DNA of 64,000 bases from contig NZ_BNEA01000015.1 of assembly GCF_016860525.1 (NCBI RefSeq), forward strand, positions 248,001 through 312,000, given 5' to 3'. Under the pieces are notes generated by a model. It was not told the origin of the DNA, ran no database searches, and saw only the letters and a list, made by a program, of their open reading frames with translations. Origin of the DNA: Streptomyces rubradiris. Lineage in GTDB: Bacteria; Actinomycetota; Actinomycetes; Streptomycetales; Streptomycetaceae. Of this stretch, positions 9,568 through 17,937 are shown one piece after another. Made by a program: the position numbers and the translations under genes. Positions within the stretch are counted from its first letter, which is position 1. Each line of letters starts with the position of its first letter.

Positions 9568-10419
9568 GTGGAGCTACGTACCCTGCGCTACTTCGTGGCG
9601 GTCGCCGAGGAACTCCACTTCGGCCGGGCCGCCGCCCGGCTGCACATGAGTCAGCCGCCGCTGAGCCGGGCGATCAAGCGGTTGGAAGCCGATGTCGGGG
9701 CCCTGCTCTTCGCCCGCTCGCCCGTCGGCGTCACGCTCACCCCGGTGGGCACCGTGCTGCTCGACGAGGCGCGGGCCCTGCTCGACCATGCCGACCACGT
9801 CCGTGTACGGGTGAGCGCGGCGGCCGGCGCCGCGACCATCACCGTCGGCATCCTGGGCGACGGCGCCGACCCGGGAGTGGCCAGGATGGCCGCCGCCTAC
9901 CGCCGACTCCACCCCGGCATCGACATCCGCATCCGCGACACCGATCTGACCGACCCGACCTGCGGGCTGCGCGCCGGACTGGTCGACGTCGCCTTGACCC
10001 GGGCGCCGTTCGACGAGACCGCCCTGACGCTGCGCGCGCTGCGGACCGATCCGGTCGGGGTGGTCCTGCGCGCCGACGATCCGCTGGCCCGCCGCGACCA
10101 GCTGCGGCTGGCCGAACTGAACGACCGCCGCTGGTTCCAGTTCCCGCAGGGCACCGACCCCAGCTGGCAGGCGTACTGGAACGGCGGCAGGCCGCGCCAG
10201 GGGCCAGTGGTGCGCGCCGTCCAGGAATGCCTGCACGCCGTGCTGTGGAACGGCACGGTCGGCCTGGCCCCGCTCGGACACGACCTGCCCGCGGACCTGG
10301 CCGTGGTGCCGCTGATCGACATGGTGCCGAGCCGAGTGGTGGCGGTGTGGAACGAAGGTGACACCAACCCGTTGATCCGATCCTTCATCGAGATCGCGAC
10401 AGCCGCGTACCGTCGCTGA
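9568..10419 (+). CDS. LysR family transcriptional regulator
   Basis: A 283-residue LysR regulator. The N-terminus MELRTLRYFVAVAEELHFGRAAARLHMSQPPLSRAIKRLE is the textbook winged helix-turn-helix, followed by the linker helix LTPVGTVLLDEARALLDHAD and the periplasmic-binding-type effector domain (about residues 90-280). GTG 9568 is chosen because the HTH starts exactly there. The divergent cupin gene is the likely target, and the short intergenic region would hold the regulator's binding sites. LysR proteins usually repress themselves and activate the neighbour when an aromatic or small organic effector is bound. Confidence 0.92.
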   Translation: MELRTLRYFVAVAEELHFGRAAARLHMSQPPLSRAIKRLEADVGALLFARSPVGVTLTPVGTVLLDEARALLDHADHVRVRVSAAAGAATITVGILGDGADPGVARMAAAYRRLHPGIDIRIRDTDLTDPTCGLRAGLVDVALTRAPFDETALTLRALRTDPVGVVLRADDPLARRDQLRLAELNDRRWFQFPQGTDPSWQAYWNGGRPRQGPVVRAVQECLHAVLWNGTVGLAPLGHDLPADLAVVPLIDMVPSRVVAVWNEGDTNPLIRSFIEIATAAYRR

Positions 10420-10565
10420 GCACCGGCAACAGGTGCCGCCGCGTCTCGGGCTCTGGTTCACCGGGATCGTCGAGCCGGGACGCCGAGGACCGGCCCGACG
10501 GCACAAAAGCCGTGCCGGAGCCGCGACTTCCCGGGCCGAGCCACCCACGGTGGCCGAGGAGCGGT

Positions 10566-11373
10566 CTACCGGCGCTGATCTCCACGTTGTATCGGTTGGC
10601 CGGCGACGTGAGGGGAGTCCGCCCGGCGCCGGGTGGCGTGGCGGGAGCCGAGCAGGTACAGGGACTGGGCGCCGGGACTTCCTGGTTCGGCGTGGTAGAC
10701 GACGAGTTGCCGGCCGGGTGCCTCGCGTACGTCGAACGCCTGGTAAGTGCGGGTGAGTTGGCCGATGTCCGGGTGGAGGAAGTGCTTGGCGTCCCGCGTC
10801 TTGCCGCGCACGGCGTGGGTCTGCCACAGGCGTGCGAAGTCCGGGCTGTGCTCGGTGAGGGTGCTGACCGGTTCGCGCAGTCGTGGGTTGTCCGGGGCGA
10901 AGCCGGTTGCCTCGCGGAGGTTGGCGACGACGGCATGGGCTGCCCGCTCCCAGTCCGTGTAGAAGGCCGGGCCCGCGGGGTCGAGGAAGGTCATGCGGGC
11001 GAGGTTGTCCGCCGGGGTGAACGCCGAGTAGAGGGCCTGGGCCAGTGCGTTGACCGCGAGGAGGTCGAGGGTTCGGTTCATGACGAACGCCGGGGTACTG
11101 GGGTAGCCGTCCATCAGCTGTCGCAAGGCGGGACTGACCCGCCCGGCGGAGTGGGGGGAAAGCCGTTCGCCGGGCGTGGCCCCGGCCAGCCGGTACCGTC
11201 CTGGCGTCTTCGTCGAGGTGCAGCGCGTGGCTGAGGGCGTCGATCACCTGGGGTGAGGGGCTGCGTTCGCAGCCTTGTTCGAGGCGGGTGTAGTAGTCGG
11301 CGTTCACTCCGGCCAGGACGGCGACTTCCTCTCGGCGCAGTCCGGCGACTCTGCGGGGCCCGTGGCTCGGCAT
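10566..11373 (-). pseudogene. Broken XRE/MmyB-type transcriptional regulator
   Basis: The 3' half (10566-11126) encodes a normal MmyB-like ligand-binding domain (MNRTLDLLAVNALAQALYS, FLDPAGPAFYTDWERAA, SLYLLGSRHAT). The 5' part (from about 11210 up to 11373) encodes the helix-turn-helix (VAGLRREEVAVLAGVNADYYTRLEQG) in another frame. The two join if one base is removed near 11200, where the expected Arg-Thr-Tyr-Arg-Leu-Ala-Gly reads through. The N-terminus is also cut: codons for SPHDVG directly precede the first Met but are preceded by TGA. The usual first 25 or so residues are therefore missing. A single sequencing error could explain the frameshift but not the truncation. It is divergent from a decayed dehydrogenase. 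Confidence 0.75.
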
Positions 11374-11393
11374 GCCGACGTCGTGCGGGCTTC

Positions 11394-11756
11394 ATGACCG
11401 CACGACGACTTGAGGGCAAGGTGGCCGGGGATCGAGGACACCGAGGAGGACGCGTGGGACCACGTCATCGACGTGAACCAGAAAGGCACCTGGCTCGGAG
11501 CAAGACGGCCGCGGTCGAGTACGCCCGGCAGGGCGTACGGGTCGACTCGATACATCCCGGGGTGATCGCGACACCGATGATCCAGGCCCCCCTGGACGAG
11601 CAGGGCGACCGGCAACCGGACATCCAGCGCACTCCTCTGCGCCGAGCCGGCCGTACCGGAGAGGTCGCCCCCGCGATCCTCTTCCTCGCATGCGACGACT
11701 CCTCCTTCGTCACCGGCTCCGAACTCGTCGTCGACGGCGGCCTCACCGCTTACTGA
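11394..11756 (+). pseudogene. Short-chain dehydrogenase remnant with internal deletions
   Basis: Three recognisable pieces of a short-chain dehydrogenase/reductase lie in a row. MTARRLEGKVA is the usual first strand; then, in another frame at about 11429-11500, come EEDAWDHVIDVNQKGTWLG from the middle of the protein; then SKTAAVEYARQGVRVDSIHPGVIATPMI and the C-terminus ending VTGSELVVDGGLTAY. The Rossmann glycine motif and the catalytic Ser and YxxxK are missing because the sequence between the pieces is deleted. A full protein would be about 250 residues; only about 120 codons remain. XRE regulators of the adjacent type often lie beside such dehydrogenases, so the pair probably decayed together. 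Confidence 0.8.
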
Positions 11757-12757
11757 GAAACCTGCCCGCAGGGCGTCCACGACGCCCCCGCGGCGACCGC
11801 TCCAGCCACTCGCACCGCCAACTACGCCGCACCTTGCGCGCGTTCCGGACCCAGGCAGCGGGCCCGCGCCGCCAACACCGGGCCAGGCCCGGCCCGTTCG
11901 GCCCCTCGGTGCGGCGTCGCCGCCTCCACCGTGCAGTAAAGTAGGGTAAAGAAACCTGTTACCAGTCTTTACCGATCATGCTGGGCGCCACGACGTCCGA
12001 TCGCAGCCCGCCCAGCGCCGCACCCAGCCCTCCCCGCCGGTGCGCGACGCCCACCCGGGCGCGGCGTCCCCCTCGCCCTCGGTGCCCGCACCCGCGGGTA
12101 GGGGGTCAGCCGGTGAACGACAACCGGTCAAGTGCGGGCGCGGTCACGTTGGGTGAGCGATAGATGTACCTACCAAGCGTCTGTCGCCGAGATCCACGGC
12201 CACGCTCGGAGACCAGTGTGAGTCAGGTCACTTCCCGATGCTCGCAGTGGTGACTATCAGTGGACGAAGCATGTCCGCTCGACGTCCGGAAGGTTGATTT
12301 CGCGCAACACTGGACGCGCCGGAAGGTGGCCTGAAACAGACCCCCGCGACTTCGGCGGCAGGGGCGGGTGTTGACGCAATGGCGGAACGGATCATTTCCT
12401 TTACCTGCCTCTCCGTGACCGGGAGAGACACCTCCCCAAAGGGGGATAAGCAGAGGGGATCGCGCCCTGTGTGCACTTCCACTTTCTCCACGTGACGCAG
12501 GGATCGAGCAGTTCCTCCCTGCGGGTAAGCCTGTAGTCCAGCGGTATCGACCTGGCAGATCGTGGCCGTCGGCCATCGATTTTCACGCTCGTACCGTGCT
12601 TCTCTCGCTGACATCCTCACCTTCCACGGTCCAGCGGTCCGTGGGCCATGCCGAAAACCGGTCCAGGCAAGCCGGGACAAGGCAGCCGACCCTCCGAGAG
12701 CGAGGGGCCGGACATCTGCCGGCCGGCGAGGGAGCACTTTCGTCGACAGGGGAACCA
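11757..12757. other. 1-kb non-coding leader region before the phosphonate operon
   Basis: No convincing gene is present in these 1001 bases. The base composition is lower in GC than the flanks, especially from 12180 to 12757, as is common upstream of biosynthetic operons. At 11936-11973 two direct GTAAAG elements and one inverted CTTTACC form a 29-bp inverted repeat (7-bp arms 11945-11951 and 11967-11973). Open frames here on both strands have poor codon usage and no ribosome sites. The promoter of the phosphonate operon must lie in or at the end of this stretch, but no clear -35/-10 pair was identified. Confidence 0.55.
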
Positions 12758-13678
12758 ATGAGTATTTCCACCGTAGGAAACGAGACCCGGCTGGCATCCC
12801 TGCGGGAGTCGTTCGCCCGAGGAAAGACTGTGCGCATCATAGAAGTGCACAGTCCACTGGCTGCCGTCATCGCGGAACACGCCCAAGGGAAAGGTCCGAA
12901 CAAAAGGGCGTTCCACGGATTCTGGTCGAGTTCGCTGACCGACTCCGCACTGCGTGGCCTGCCGGACATCGAACTGCTCGACATGGAACTGCGGCTGTCC
13001 TGGATCGACCAGATATTCTCCGTCAGCACCCTGCCCCTGGTCATGGACGGGGACACCGGAGGACAGGTCCTCCACTTCGAATACATGGTCAAGGCCATGG
13101 AGCGTCGTGGTGTCTCGGCAGTGGTGATCGAGGACAAGAGCGGAGAGAAACGAAATTCCCTGCTGCCCGGTGACGGACTGCACACCATGGCGCCGGTCGA
13201 CGATTTCTGCGAGAAGATCTCCCGTGGAAAGGCCGCACAGTCCTCCTCCGACTTCATGGTCATCGCACGTCTGGAGGGGCTCATCACCGGCCTGTCGCGA
13301 CAGGAGATCCTGGACCGCGCCGGCGCCTACGTGGCCGCCGGTGCGGACGGTCTGGTGCTGCACAGCCGCAGCGCGGACGAGCGACCCGTGCTCGACCTGG
13401 CCCGCGAACTGCGCGAGCGTCACCCGCACACCCTCCTGGTGGCGATCCCCACCGCCTACCCTTCCGTCACCGAGGAGGATCTGCACGCGGCGGGCTTCAA
13501 CCTGATCATCTACGCCAACCAGATGCTCCGCGCGGCGACCAGAGCGATGGAAGAGGTCAGCCACCGCATCCTCGACCACGGCCGGGCCCTGGAAGCCGGG
13601 GAACTCTGCATCGAGACCTCGAAGCTCCTGTCGATGCCCGACGACAAAAGGCCCATCGTGCGGGCACCCCGCAGCTGA
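12758..13678 (+). CDS. pepM: Phosphoenolpyruvate mutase (phosphonate biosynthesis)
   Basis: A 306-residue enzyme of the isocitrate lyase superfamily. The diagnostic PEP mutase motif EDKxxxKxNS is present as EDKSGEKRNS at residues 125-134, and the metal-binding VMDGDTGG at 95-102; GFWSSSLTDSALRGLPDIE near residue 55 is also typical. The family converts phosphoenolpyruvate into phosphonopyruvate, forming the C-P bond that begins nearly all phosphonate natural products. The equilibrium strongly favours PEP, so a driving next step is needed; the homocitrate-synthase-like gene at 15063 can supply it. ATG 12758 has AGGGGA 5 bases upstream; the in-frame extension to 12596 has no support. First gene of a 12-gene operon. 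Confidence 0.95.
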   Translation: MSISTVGNETRLASLRESFARGKTVRIIEVHSPLAAVIAEHAQGKGPNKRAFHGFWSSSLTDSALRGLPDIELLDMELRLSWIDQIFSVSTLPLVMDGDTGGQVLHFEYMVKAMERRGVSAVVIEDKSGEKRNSLLPGDGLHTMAPVDDFCEKISRGKAAQSSSDFMVIARLEGLITGLSRQEILDRAGAYVAAGADGLVLHSRSADERPVLDLARELRERHPHTLLVAIPTAYPSVTEEDLHAAGFNLIIYANQMLRAATRAMEEVSHRILDHGRALEAGELCIETSKLLSMPDDKRPIVRAPRS

Positions 13679-13696
13679 TCATCCGGAGCCGACCAC

Positions 13697-15073
13697 ATGC
13701 CCTCGCAACGCAGGGAACACATGGTCATGGGTGCCTACGTCTCCTACGGCACCGGCCACCACGCCGCCTCCTGGCGGCATCCCGCAAGTGACACCACGGC
13801 CACGCGCAACCTCGGCCACTACGTAGAGGTGACCCGGCTCGCCGAACAGCACCTGTTCGACACGCTGTTCCTGTCCGACGCCCCGGCGGTCTTCAACGAC
13901 GACCGGGCCGGCTTCGGCGGACGGGTGACCTTCTTCGAACCCCTCACGCTGATGAGCGCACTGGCCATGGTCAGCCAGGACATAGGCCTGGTGGCAACGT
14001 CCTCGACGACCTACAAGGAGCCCTACAACCTGGCTCGCGAGTACGCCAGTCTCGACATCATCTCGGAAGGGCGCGCCGCCTGGAACCTGGTGACCACATC
14101 GAAGCAGGCAGCCGCCCGGAACCTGGGGCTGCCCTCCCACCCCGCGCACGCGGAGCGGTACCGACGGGCGAACGAGTTCATCGACATCGTGCAGGGGCTC
14201 TGGGACACCTGGGAGGACGACGCGTTCCCCGCCGACAAGGCGAAGGGCCGGTTCTACGACCCCGCCAAGCGCCACGAACTGCGTCATCGCGGGAGTGTCT
14301 TCTCCCTGGACGCGGAACTCAACGTCTCGCGACCGCCGCAGGGTCATCCGGTGATCGTGCAGGCCGGTTCCTCCGAGGCCGGCCGTGAACTGGCCGCAAG
14401 AACGGCCGAGATGGTGTTCACGGCCCAGCCGGACCTGGAATCCGCCCTCGTGTTCGCGAAGGACCTCGACCGGCGTGCGTCCCGCTATGCCAGGCTCAAC
14501 CCGGACGTCATCATCCTTCCCGGCCTCACCGTGTACGCGGGAACGACTGAGAAGGAGGCCCGGGAAAAGGTCGAAGAACTCCAGTCGCTCATCCGGCCGG
14601 AATTCGGCTTGAGCATGCTGTCGGACCTCGTCGGCGGATTCGATCTGTCCTCGTGTGACATCGAGGGACCGCTGCCGCGCCTGCCGCCCAGCAACGCGAA
14701 CACGAGCCGTCGCGCGCTCATCGAGCGACTCGCCTACGACGAGGGGCTGAACGTCCGCCAGCTGTACGAGAGGATGACCACCTCACGCGGGCACATGACT
14801 CTCATCGGCAGCTATGACGCGGTCACCGATGAAATCGTCCGGTGGTTCGAAAGCGGCGCCGCCGACGGGTTCAACATCATGCCGCCGTTGCTTCCGGAAA
14901 GCCTCGGCGACTTCTCCGAGAACATCCTGCCCCGGCTCCGGCACAGGGGAGTCTTCAAGCGGCGGTACCGACCCGGGACGCTTCGCGAGAAGTTGGGACT
15001 GCGTCGTCCCGAGAACCGGTACGTCACCCAGAACGTCACCACATCGGAAGGGGAACACCATCATGCGCGATGA
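13697..15073 (+). CDS. Luciferase-like flavin monooxygenase (NtaA/SnaA/DszA type)
   Basis: A 458-residue class C flavin monooxygenase. The sequence follows the NtaA/SnaA/DszA subfamily: LAEQHLFDTLFLSDAP, FFEPLTLMSALAMVSQDIGLVATSSTTYKEPYNLAREYASLDIISEGRAAWNLVTT, then HPVIVQAGSSEAGRELAARTAEMVFTAQP. This subfamily uses reduced FMN from a separate reductase to cleave C-N or C-S bonds or to oxygenate. It lies 18 bases after pepM and overlaps the next gene by 11 bases, so it is part of the phosphonate operon. Its substrate is unknown; N- or C-oxygenation of the phosphonate intermediate, or of an amide partner, is an inference. No flavin reductase is encoded nearby. Confidence 0.88.
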   Translation: MPSQRREHMVMGAYVSYGTGHHAASWRHPASDTTATRNLGHYVEVTRLAEQHLFDTLFLSDAPAVFNDDRAGFGGRVTFFEPLTLMSALAMVSQDIGLVATSSTTYKEPYNLAREYASLDIISEGRAAWNLVTTSKQAAARNLGLPSHPAHAERYRRANEFIDIVQGLWDTWEDDAFPADKAKGRFYDPAKRHELRHRGSVFSLDAELNVSRPPQGHPVIVQAGSSEAGRELAARTAEMVFTAQPDLESALVFAKDLDRRASRYARLNPDVIILPGLTVYAGTTEKEAREKVEELQSLIRPEFGLSMLSDLVGGFDLSSCDIEGPLPRLPPSNANTSRRALIERLAYDEGLNVRQLYERMTTSRGHMTLIGSYDAVTDEIVRWFESGAADGFNIMPPLLPESLGDFSENILPRLRHRGVFKRRYRPGTLREKLGLRRPENRYVTQNVTTSEGEHHHAR

Positions 15074-16193
15074 CCTGATTCTCGAGGACACCACCCTGCG
15101 CGACGGCGAGCAGACTCCCGGGGTGGCACTCTCGGCGAAGAAGAAGGTGCAGATCTTCAACGCCCTCGTGGACGCCGGCGTGCGCTGGATCGAGCCGGGC
15201 ATTCCCACCATGGGGGGCGAGGAGGTCAAGGCCCTCAAGGAGATGCTGGAGCGCCGCGACGAGGTCACCCTCATCGGCTGGAACCGCGGTGTGCGAAGTG
15301 ACGTGCAGAAGAGCATCGACCTGGGCTTCCGGGCCGTGCACATCGGTCTGCCCACCTCCGACAACCACCTGAAGAACTCTGTGCGCAAGGACCGCGCGTG
15401 GCTGCTGGCCACCGCGCAGGACATGGTGAAGATGGCCAAGGACCAGGGCTGCTTCGTCAGCATCAGCGCGGAGGACATAGGGCGGACCGAGCCCGAGTTC
15501 CTCAAGGAGTACGCCGTCGCCGTCGCCGAGGCGGGCGCGGACCGGCTGCGTCTGTCCGACACCATCGGCATCCTGTCGCCCAGCCAGTACGCCGAACGGG
15601 TCCGCGCCATCACCGGTGTCTGTGACATCGACCTGCAGGCCCACTGCCACAACGACTTCGGGCTGGCCGTGGCCAACACGCTGGCCGCCATCGAGGCCGG
15701 CGTGCGCTACTTCCACGTGACGGTCAACGGCATCGGCGAGCGGGCCGGCATGGCCGACCTCGCCCAGGTGGTGATGAGCCTGCGCCAGTGGTACGACGTC
15801 GACCTCGGCATCGACACCACGCAACTCACCGCGCTGTCCCGCCTGGTCTCCCACGCCTGCGGCTTCCCCTCCTCGCCGTGGCAGCCGATCGTGGGACCCA
15901 ACGTCTTCGCTCACGAATCGGGCATCCACACCACCGGCATGCTCCGGGACACCTCGACGTTCGAACCCTTTCCCCCGGAGCGGGTCGGCGGTGAGCGCAA
16001 GCTGCTCGTGGGCAAGCACTCCGGACGCGGCGTGATCGCCCACGCCCTGGGCGAGGAGGGCGCCGAACTGGACTCGGACACCCTGGACGAGCTGCTGCAG
16101 GAGGTGCGCACCGAGGCCATCGCCACCGGCGGGACGGTTCCTCCGCACCGTCTTCGCGAGATGGCCGGCAAAGCCCGCGCCGCACAGCACTGA
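15063..16193 (+). CDS. Homocitrate synthase-like enzyme, probable 2-phosphonomethylmalate synthase
   Basis: A 376-residue HMGL-like/DRE-TIM metallolyase family enzyme. The N-terminal DTTLRDGEQTPGVALS (10-24), the metal ligands in QAHCHND (His194, His196) and VNGIGERAGMADL (221-) are the hallmarks of homocitrate and isopropylmalate synthases; the regulatory domain of LeuA is absent. It would condense acetyl-CoA with a 2-oxo acid. Next to PepM the likely substrate is phosphonopyruvate, giving 2-phosphonomethylmalate, as established for FrbC in FR-900098 biosynthesis. Loss of CoA would pull the unfavourable PepM reaction forward. ATG 15063 has AAGGGGA upstream and overlaps the monooxygenase by 11 bases. 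The true oxo-acid substrate is inferred from context. Confidence 0.88.
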   Translation: MRDDLILEDTTLRDGEQTPGVALSAKKKVQIFNALVDAGVRWIEPGIPTMGGEEVKALKEMLERRDEVTLIGWNRGVRSDVQKSIDLGFRAVHIGLPTSDNHLKNSVRKDRAWLLATAQDMVKMAKDQGCFVSISAEDIGRTEPEFLKEYAVAVAEAGADRLRLSDTIGILSPSQYAERVRAITGVCDIDLQAHCHNDFGLAVANTLAAIEAGVRYFHVTVNGIGERAGMADLAQVVMSLRQWYDVDLGIDTTQLTALSRLVSHACGFPSSPWQPIVGPNVFAHESGIHTTGMLRDTSTFEPFPPERVGGERKLLVGKHSGRGVIAHALGEEGAELDSDTLDELLQEVRTEAIATGGTVPPHRLREMAGKARAAQH

Positions 16194-16202
16194 GGACCGG
16201 GT

Positions 16203-17438
16203 GTGACGAAGAAGCTCGAACGCGGCGCCCCGCTGGCCGAACAGATCATCGCCGGCCACTTGGCCGGCGGTGAGGGCCCGGTCACGCCGGGCCGGCTGGT
16301 CACCGTCCGTCCCGACCGGGTCTATGTACAGGACGGCAACGCGCCCACCATCGCCAGGCTGTACGAACAGCACGGTTTCACGACGGTCTTCGACCCGGAG
16401 CGGGTGAGCTTCGTCTTCGACCACTCCGTTCTTGTGGCCGACGTCGACATGGCCGACCGGATGAAGGACGCGGACAGGTTCGCGGCACGTCTCGGAGTGG
16501 ACGTACGGGCACGGGGCCAGGGGATCAGCCACGTGCTCGCCGCGGAGGTCGGCTGGTTCTCCCCCGGCGCCCTGGTCCTGGGCTCCGACTCGCACACGTG
16601 TGTGGGCGGTGCCTTCGGGGCGCTGGGGCTCGGGATGGGCGCCTCGGACATCGTGGCCGCGATGGTGACGGGGACCACCTGGCTGAGGGTCCCCGACACC
16701 GTCGAGGTGAGGTTCACCGGTACGCCGGCACGGGCCACACGGCCGCGTGACGTCCTGCTCTCCCTGTTGCGGGACAAGGGCCAGGAGCCCTTCCTGTACC
16801 GGTCGGTGGAGTTCACCGGAGCGTGGGCGCGTTCGCTCTCCGACGACGCGTCCGCCAGCCTGGCCAGCCTGGGCGTCGAACTCGGTGCGAAGTGCGTCTT
16901 CGTCCCCGACGAGCAGGGGGCGGTCCCCACGGGGACGGCGCCGGGACTTCCCCGGGTCGACTTCGACATCGGCGGCCTGCAGCCGACGGTGGCGCTCCCC
17001 CACCTCCCGGCCCGGACCGTGCCGCTGGACGAGGCGGCGGGCACACCGATCTCGTACGTCTTCCTGGGCAGCTGCACCAACAGCCGGCTGGAGGACATCG
17101 CCGAGGCGGCGGCGGTCGTGCGGGGGCGGCGGGTGGGACCGGGAATCCAGTTCGTCGTGACCCCGGGCTCCAACGCGGTCTACCGTGAGGCGATGCGCGC
17201 CGGCTACATCGACACCCTGCTGACCGCGGGAGCCGTGGTCACCCCCGCCGGCTGCGGCACCTGCGTGGGAACCCAGGGCCCGCTGCCCGCCCGGGGCGAG
17301 AACGTGCTGTCGACCATGAACCGCAACTTCCGCGGCCGGATGGGCAATCCCGAGGCCAACATCTACCTGTCCTCGCCCGTCGTGGCCGCCGCCACCGCGC
17401 TGTCCGGTGCCATTCCCCGGGTGGAGGACCTGCCGTGA
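16203..17438 (+). CDS. Aconitase-type dehydratase, large subunit (LeuC/homoaconitase-like)
   Basis: A 411-residue [4Fe-4S] dehydratase large subunit. The three cluster cysteines are visible: Cys291 in LGSCTNSR and Cys351/Cys354 in PAGCGTCVG. The LGSDSHTCVGGAFGALGLGMGASD motif is also intact. With the small subunit encoded next it would isomerise a 2-hydroxy tricarboxylate-type acid by dehydration and rehydration. In this operon the expected substrate is 2-phosphonomethylmalate, giving the 3-phosphono isomer, parallel to FrbA of FR-900098, although here the enzyme is split into two subunits as in LeuCD. GTG 16203 follows GAGGACCGG. A primary leucine enzyme is less likely because leuB-type and ilv genes are absent. 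Confidence 0.9.
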   Translation: MTKKLERGAPLAEQIIAGHLAGGEGPVTPGRLVTVRPDRVYVQDGNAPTIARLYEQHGFTTVFDPERVSFVFDHSVLVADVDMADRMKDADRFAARLGVDVRARGQGISHVLAAEVGWFSPGALVLGSDSHTCVGGAFGALGLGMGASDIVAAMVTGTTWLRVPDTVEVRFTGTPARATRPRDVLLSLLRDKGQEPFLYRSVEFTGAWARSLSDDASASLASLGVELGAKCVFVPDEQGAVPTGTAPGLPRVDFDIGGLQPTVALPHLPARTVPLDEAAGTPISYVFLGSCTNSRLEDIAEAAAVVRGRRVGPGIQFVVTPGSNAVYREAMRAGYIDTLLTAGAVVTPAGCGTCVGTQGPLPARGENVLSTMNRNFRGRMGNPEANIYLSSPVVAAATALSGAIPRVEDLP

Positions 17439-17932
17439 CGCACACATCGACGTACCGGGTACGCCGGGTCACGGGTACGGTCTCGACCGACGACATCATC
17501 CCCGCCCGGTACAAGCACATGCACACCGACCCGAAGCTCCTCGCGCCGCACCTGTTCGAAGCGTATCTCCCGGGGTTCGTCGACACCGTCGAGCCGGGGG
17601 ACGCGATCGTCAGCGACTCGGTCTTCGGTATCGGCAGCTCCCGGGAACAGGCGGTCTCCACCCTCCTGGCCAACGGGATCGGCCTGGTGATCGCCCCCCG
17701 CTTCGGGCGGATCCTCTTCCGCAACTGCTGGAACCTGGCGCTGCCGGCCATCGAAACCGACACCGATCGCCTCACCGAGGGGATGACCATATCCCTCGAC
17801 CTGGGGCGCGGGGAGATCCGGTGCGAGGGGACGGTCCTGGCCACCTTCCCCGAACCGCCGCCCTTCCTCCTGGAGATGATCAGCCACGGCGGTCTCCTGC
17901 CCCGTGTCAAAACCCGAGTCACTGGAGCGTAA
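17435..17932 (+). CDS. Aconitase-type dehydratase, small subunit (LeuD-like)
   Basis: A 165-residue swivel-domain subunit. GTVSTDDIIPARY near the N-terminus and GIGSSREQA at residues 65-73 are the conserved substrate-binding loops of LeuD/homoaconitase small subunits; the active-site Ser and Arg of GSSREQ are present. It works as a heterodimer with the large subunit at 16203. The two reading frames overlap by four bases (GTGA), which implies translational coupling and equal expression. Substrate specificity in this family is set largely by the loop just after DDIIPARY; here it reads KHMHTDP. The phosphonomethylmalate substrate is an inference from the operon. Confidence 0.9.
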   Translation: MTHTSTYRVRRVTGTVSTDDIIPARYKHMHTDPKLLAPHLFEAYLPGFVDTVEPGDAIVSDSVFGIGSSREQAVSTLLANGIGLVIAPRFGRILFRNCWNLALPAIETDTDRLTEGMTISLDLGRGEIRCEGTVLATFPEPPPFLLEMISHGGLLPRVKTRVTGA

Positions 17933-17937
17933 GCCAC

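Noticed and set aside
11978..12163. A 61-codon plus-strand ORF after the GTAAAG dyad
   Set aside because: Pro/Arg-rich product, no ribosome site and no conservation clue; treated as chance.
15036..17447. An 803-codon open frame on the minus strand opposite the condensing enzyme and dehydratase genes
   Set aside because: It is antisense to clear metabolic genes; its product is Gly/Arg/His-rich without domains and arises from high-GC codon bias.
16203..17932. The dehydratase pair as the housekeeping leucine enzymes LeuCD
   Set aside because: They are embedded in a pepM operon with four-base overlaps and lack leuB or leuA neighbours, so a dedicated phosphonate role fits better.
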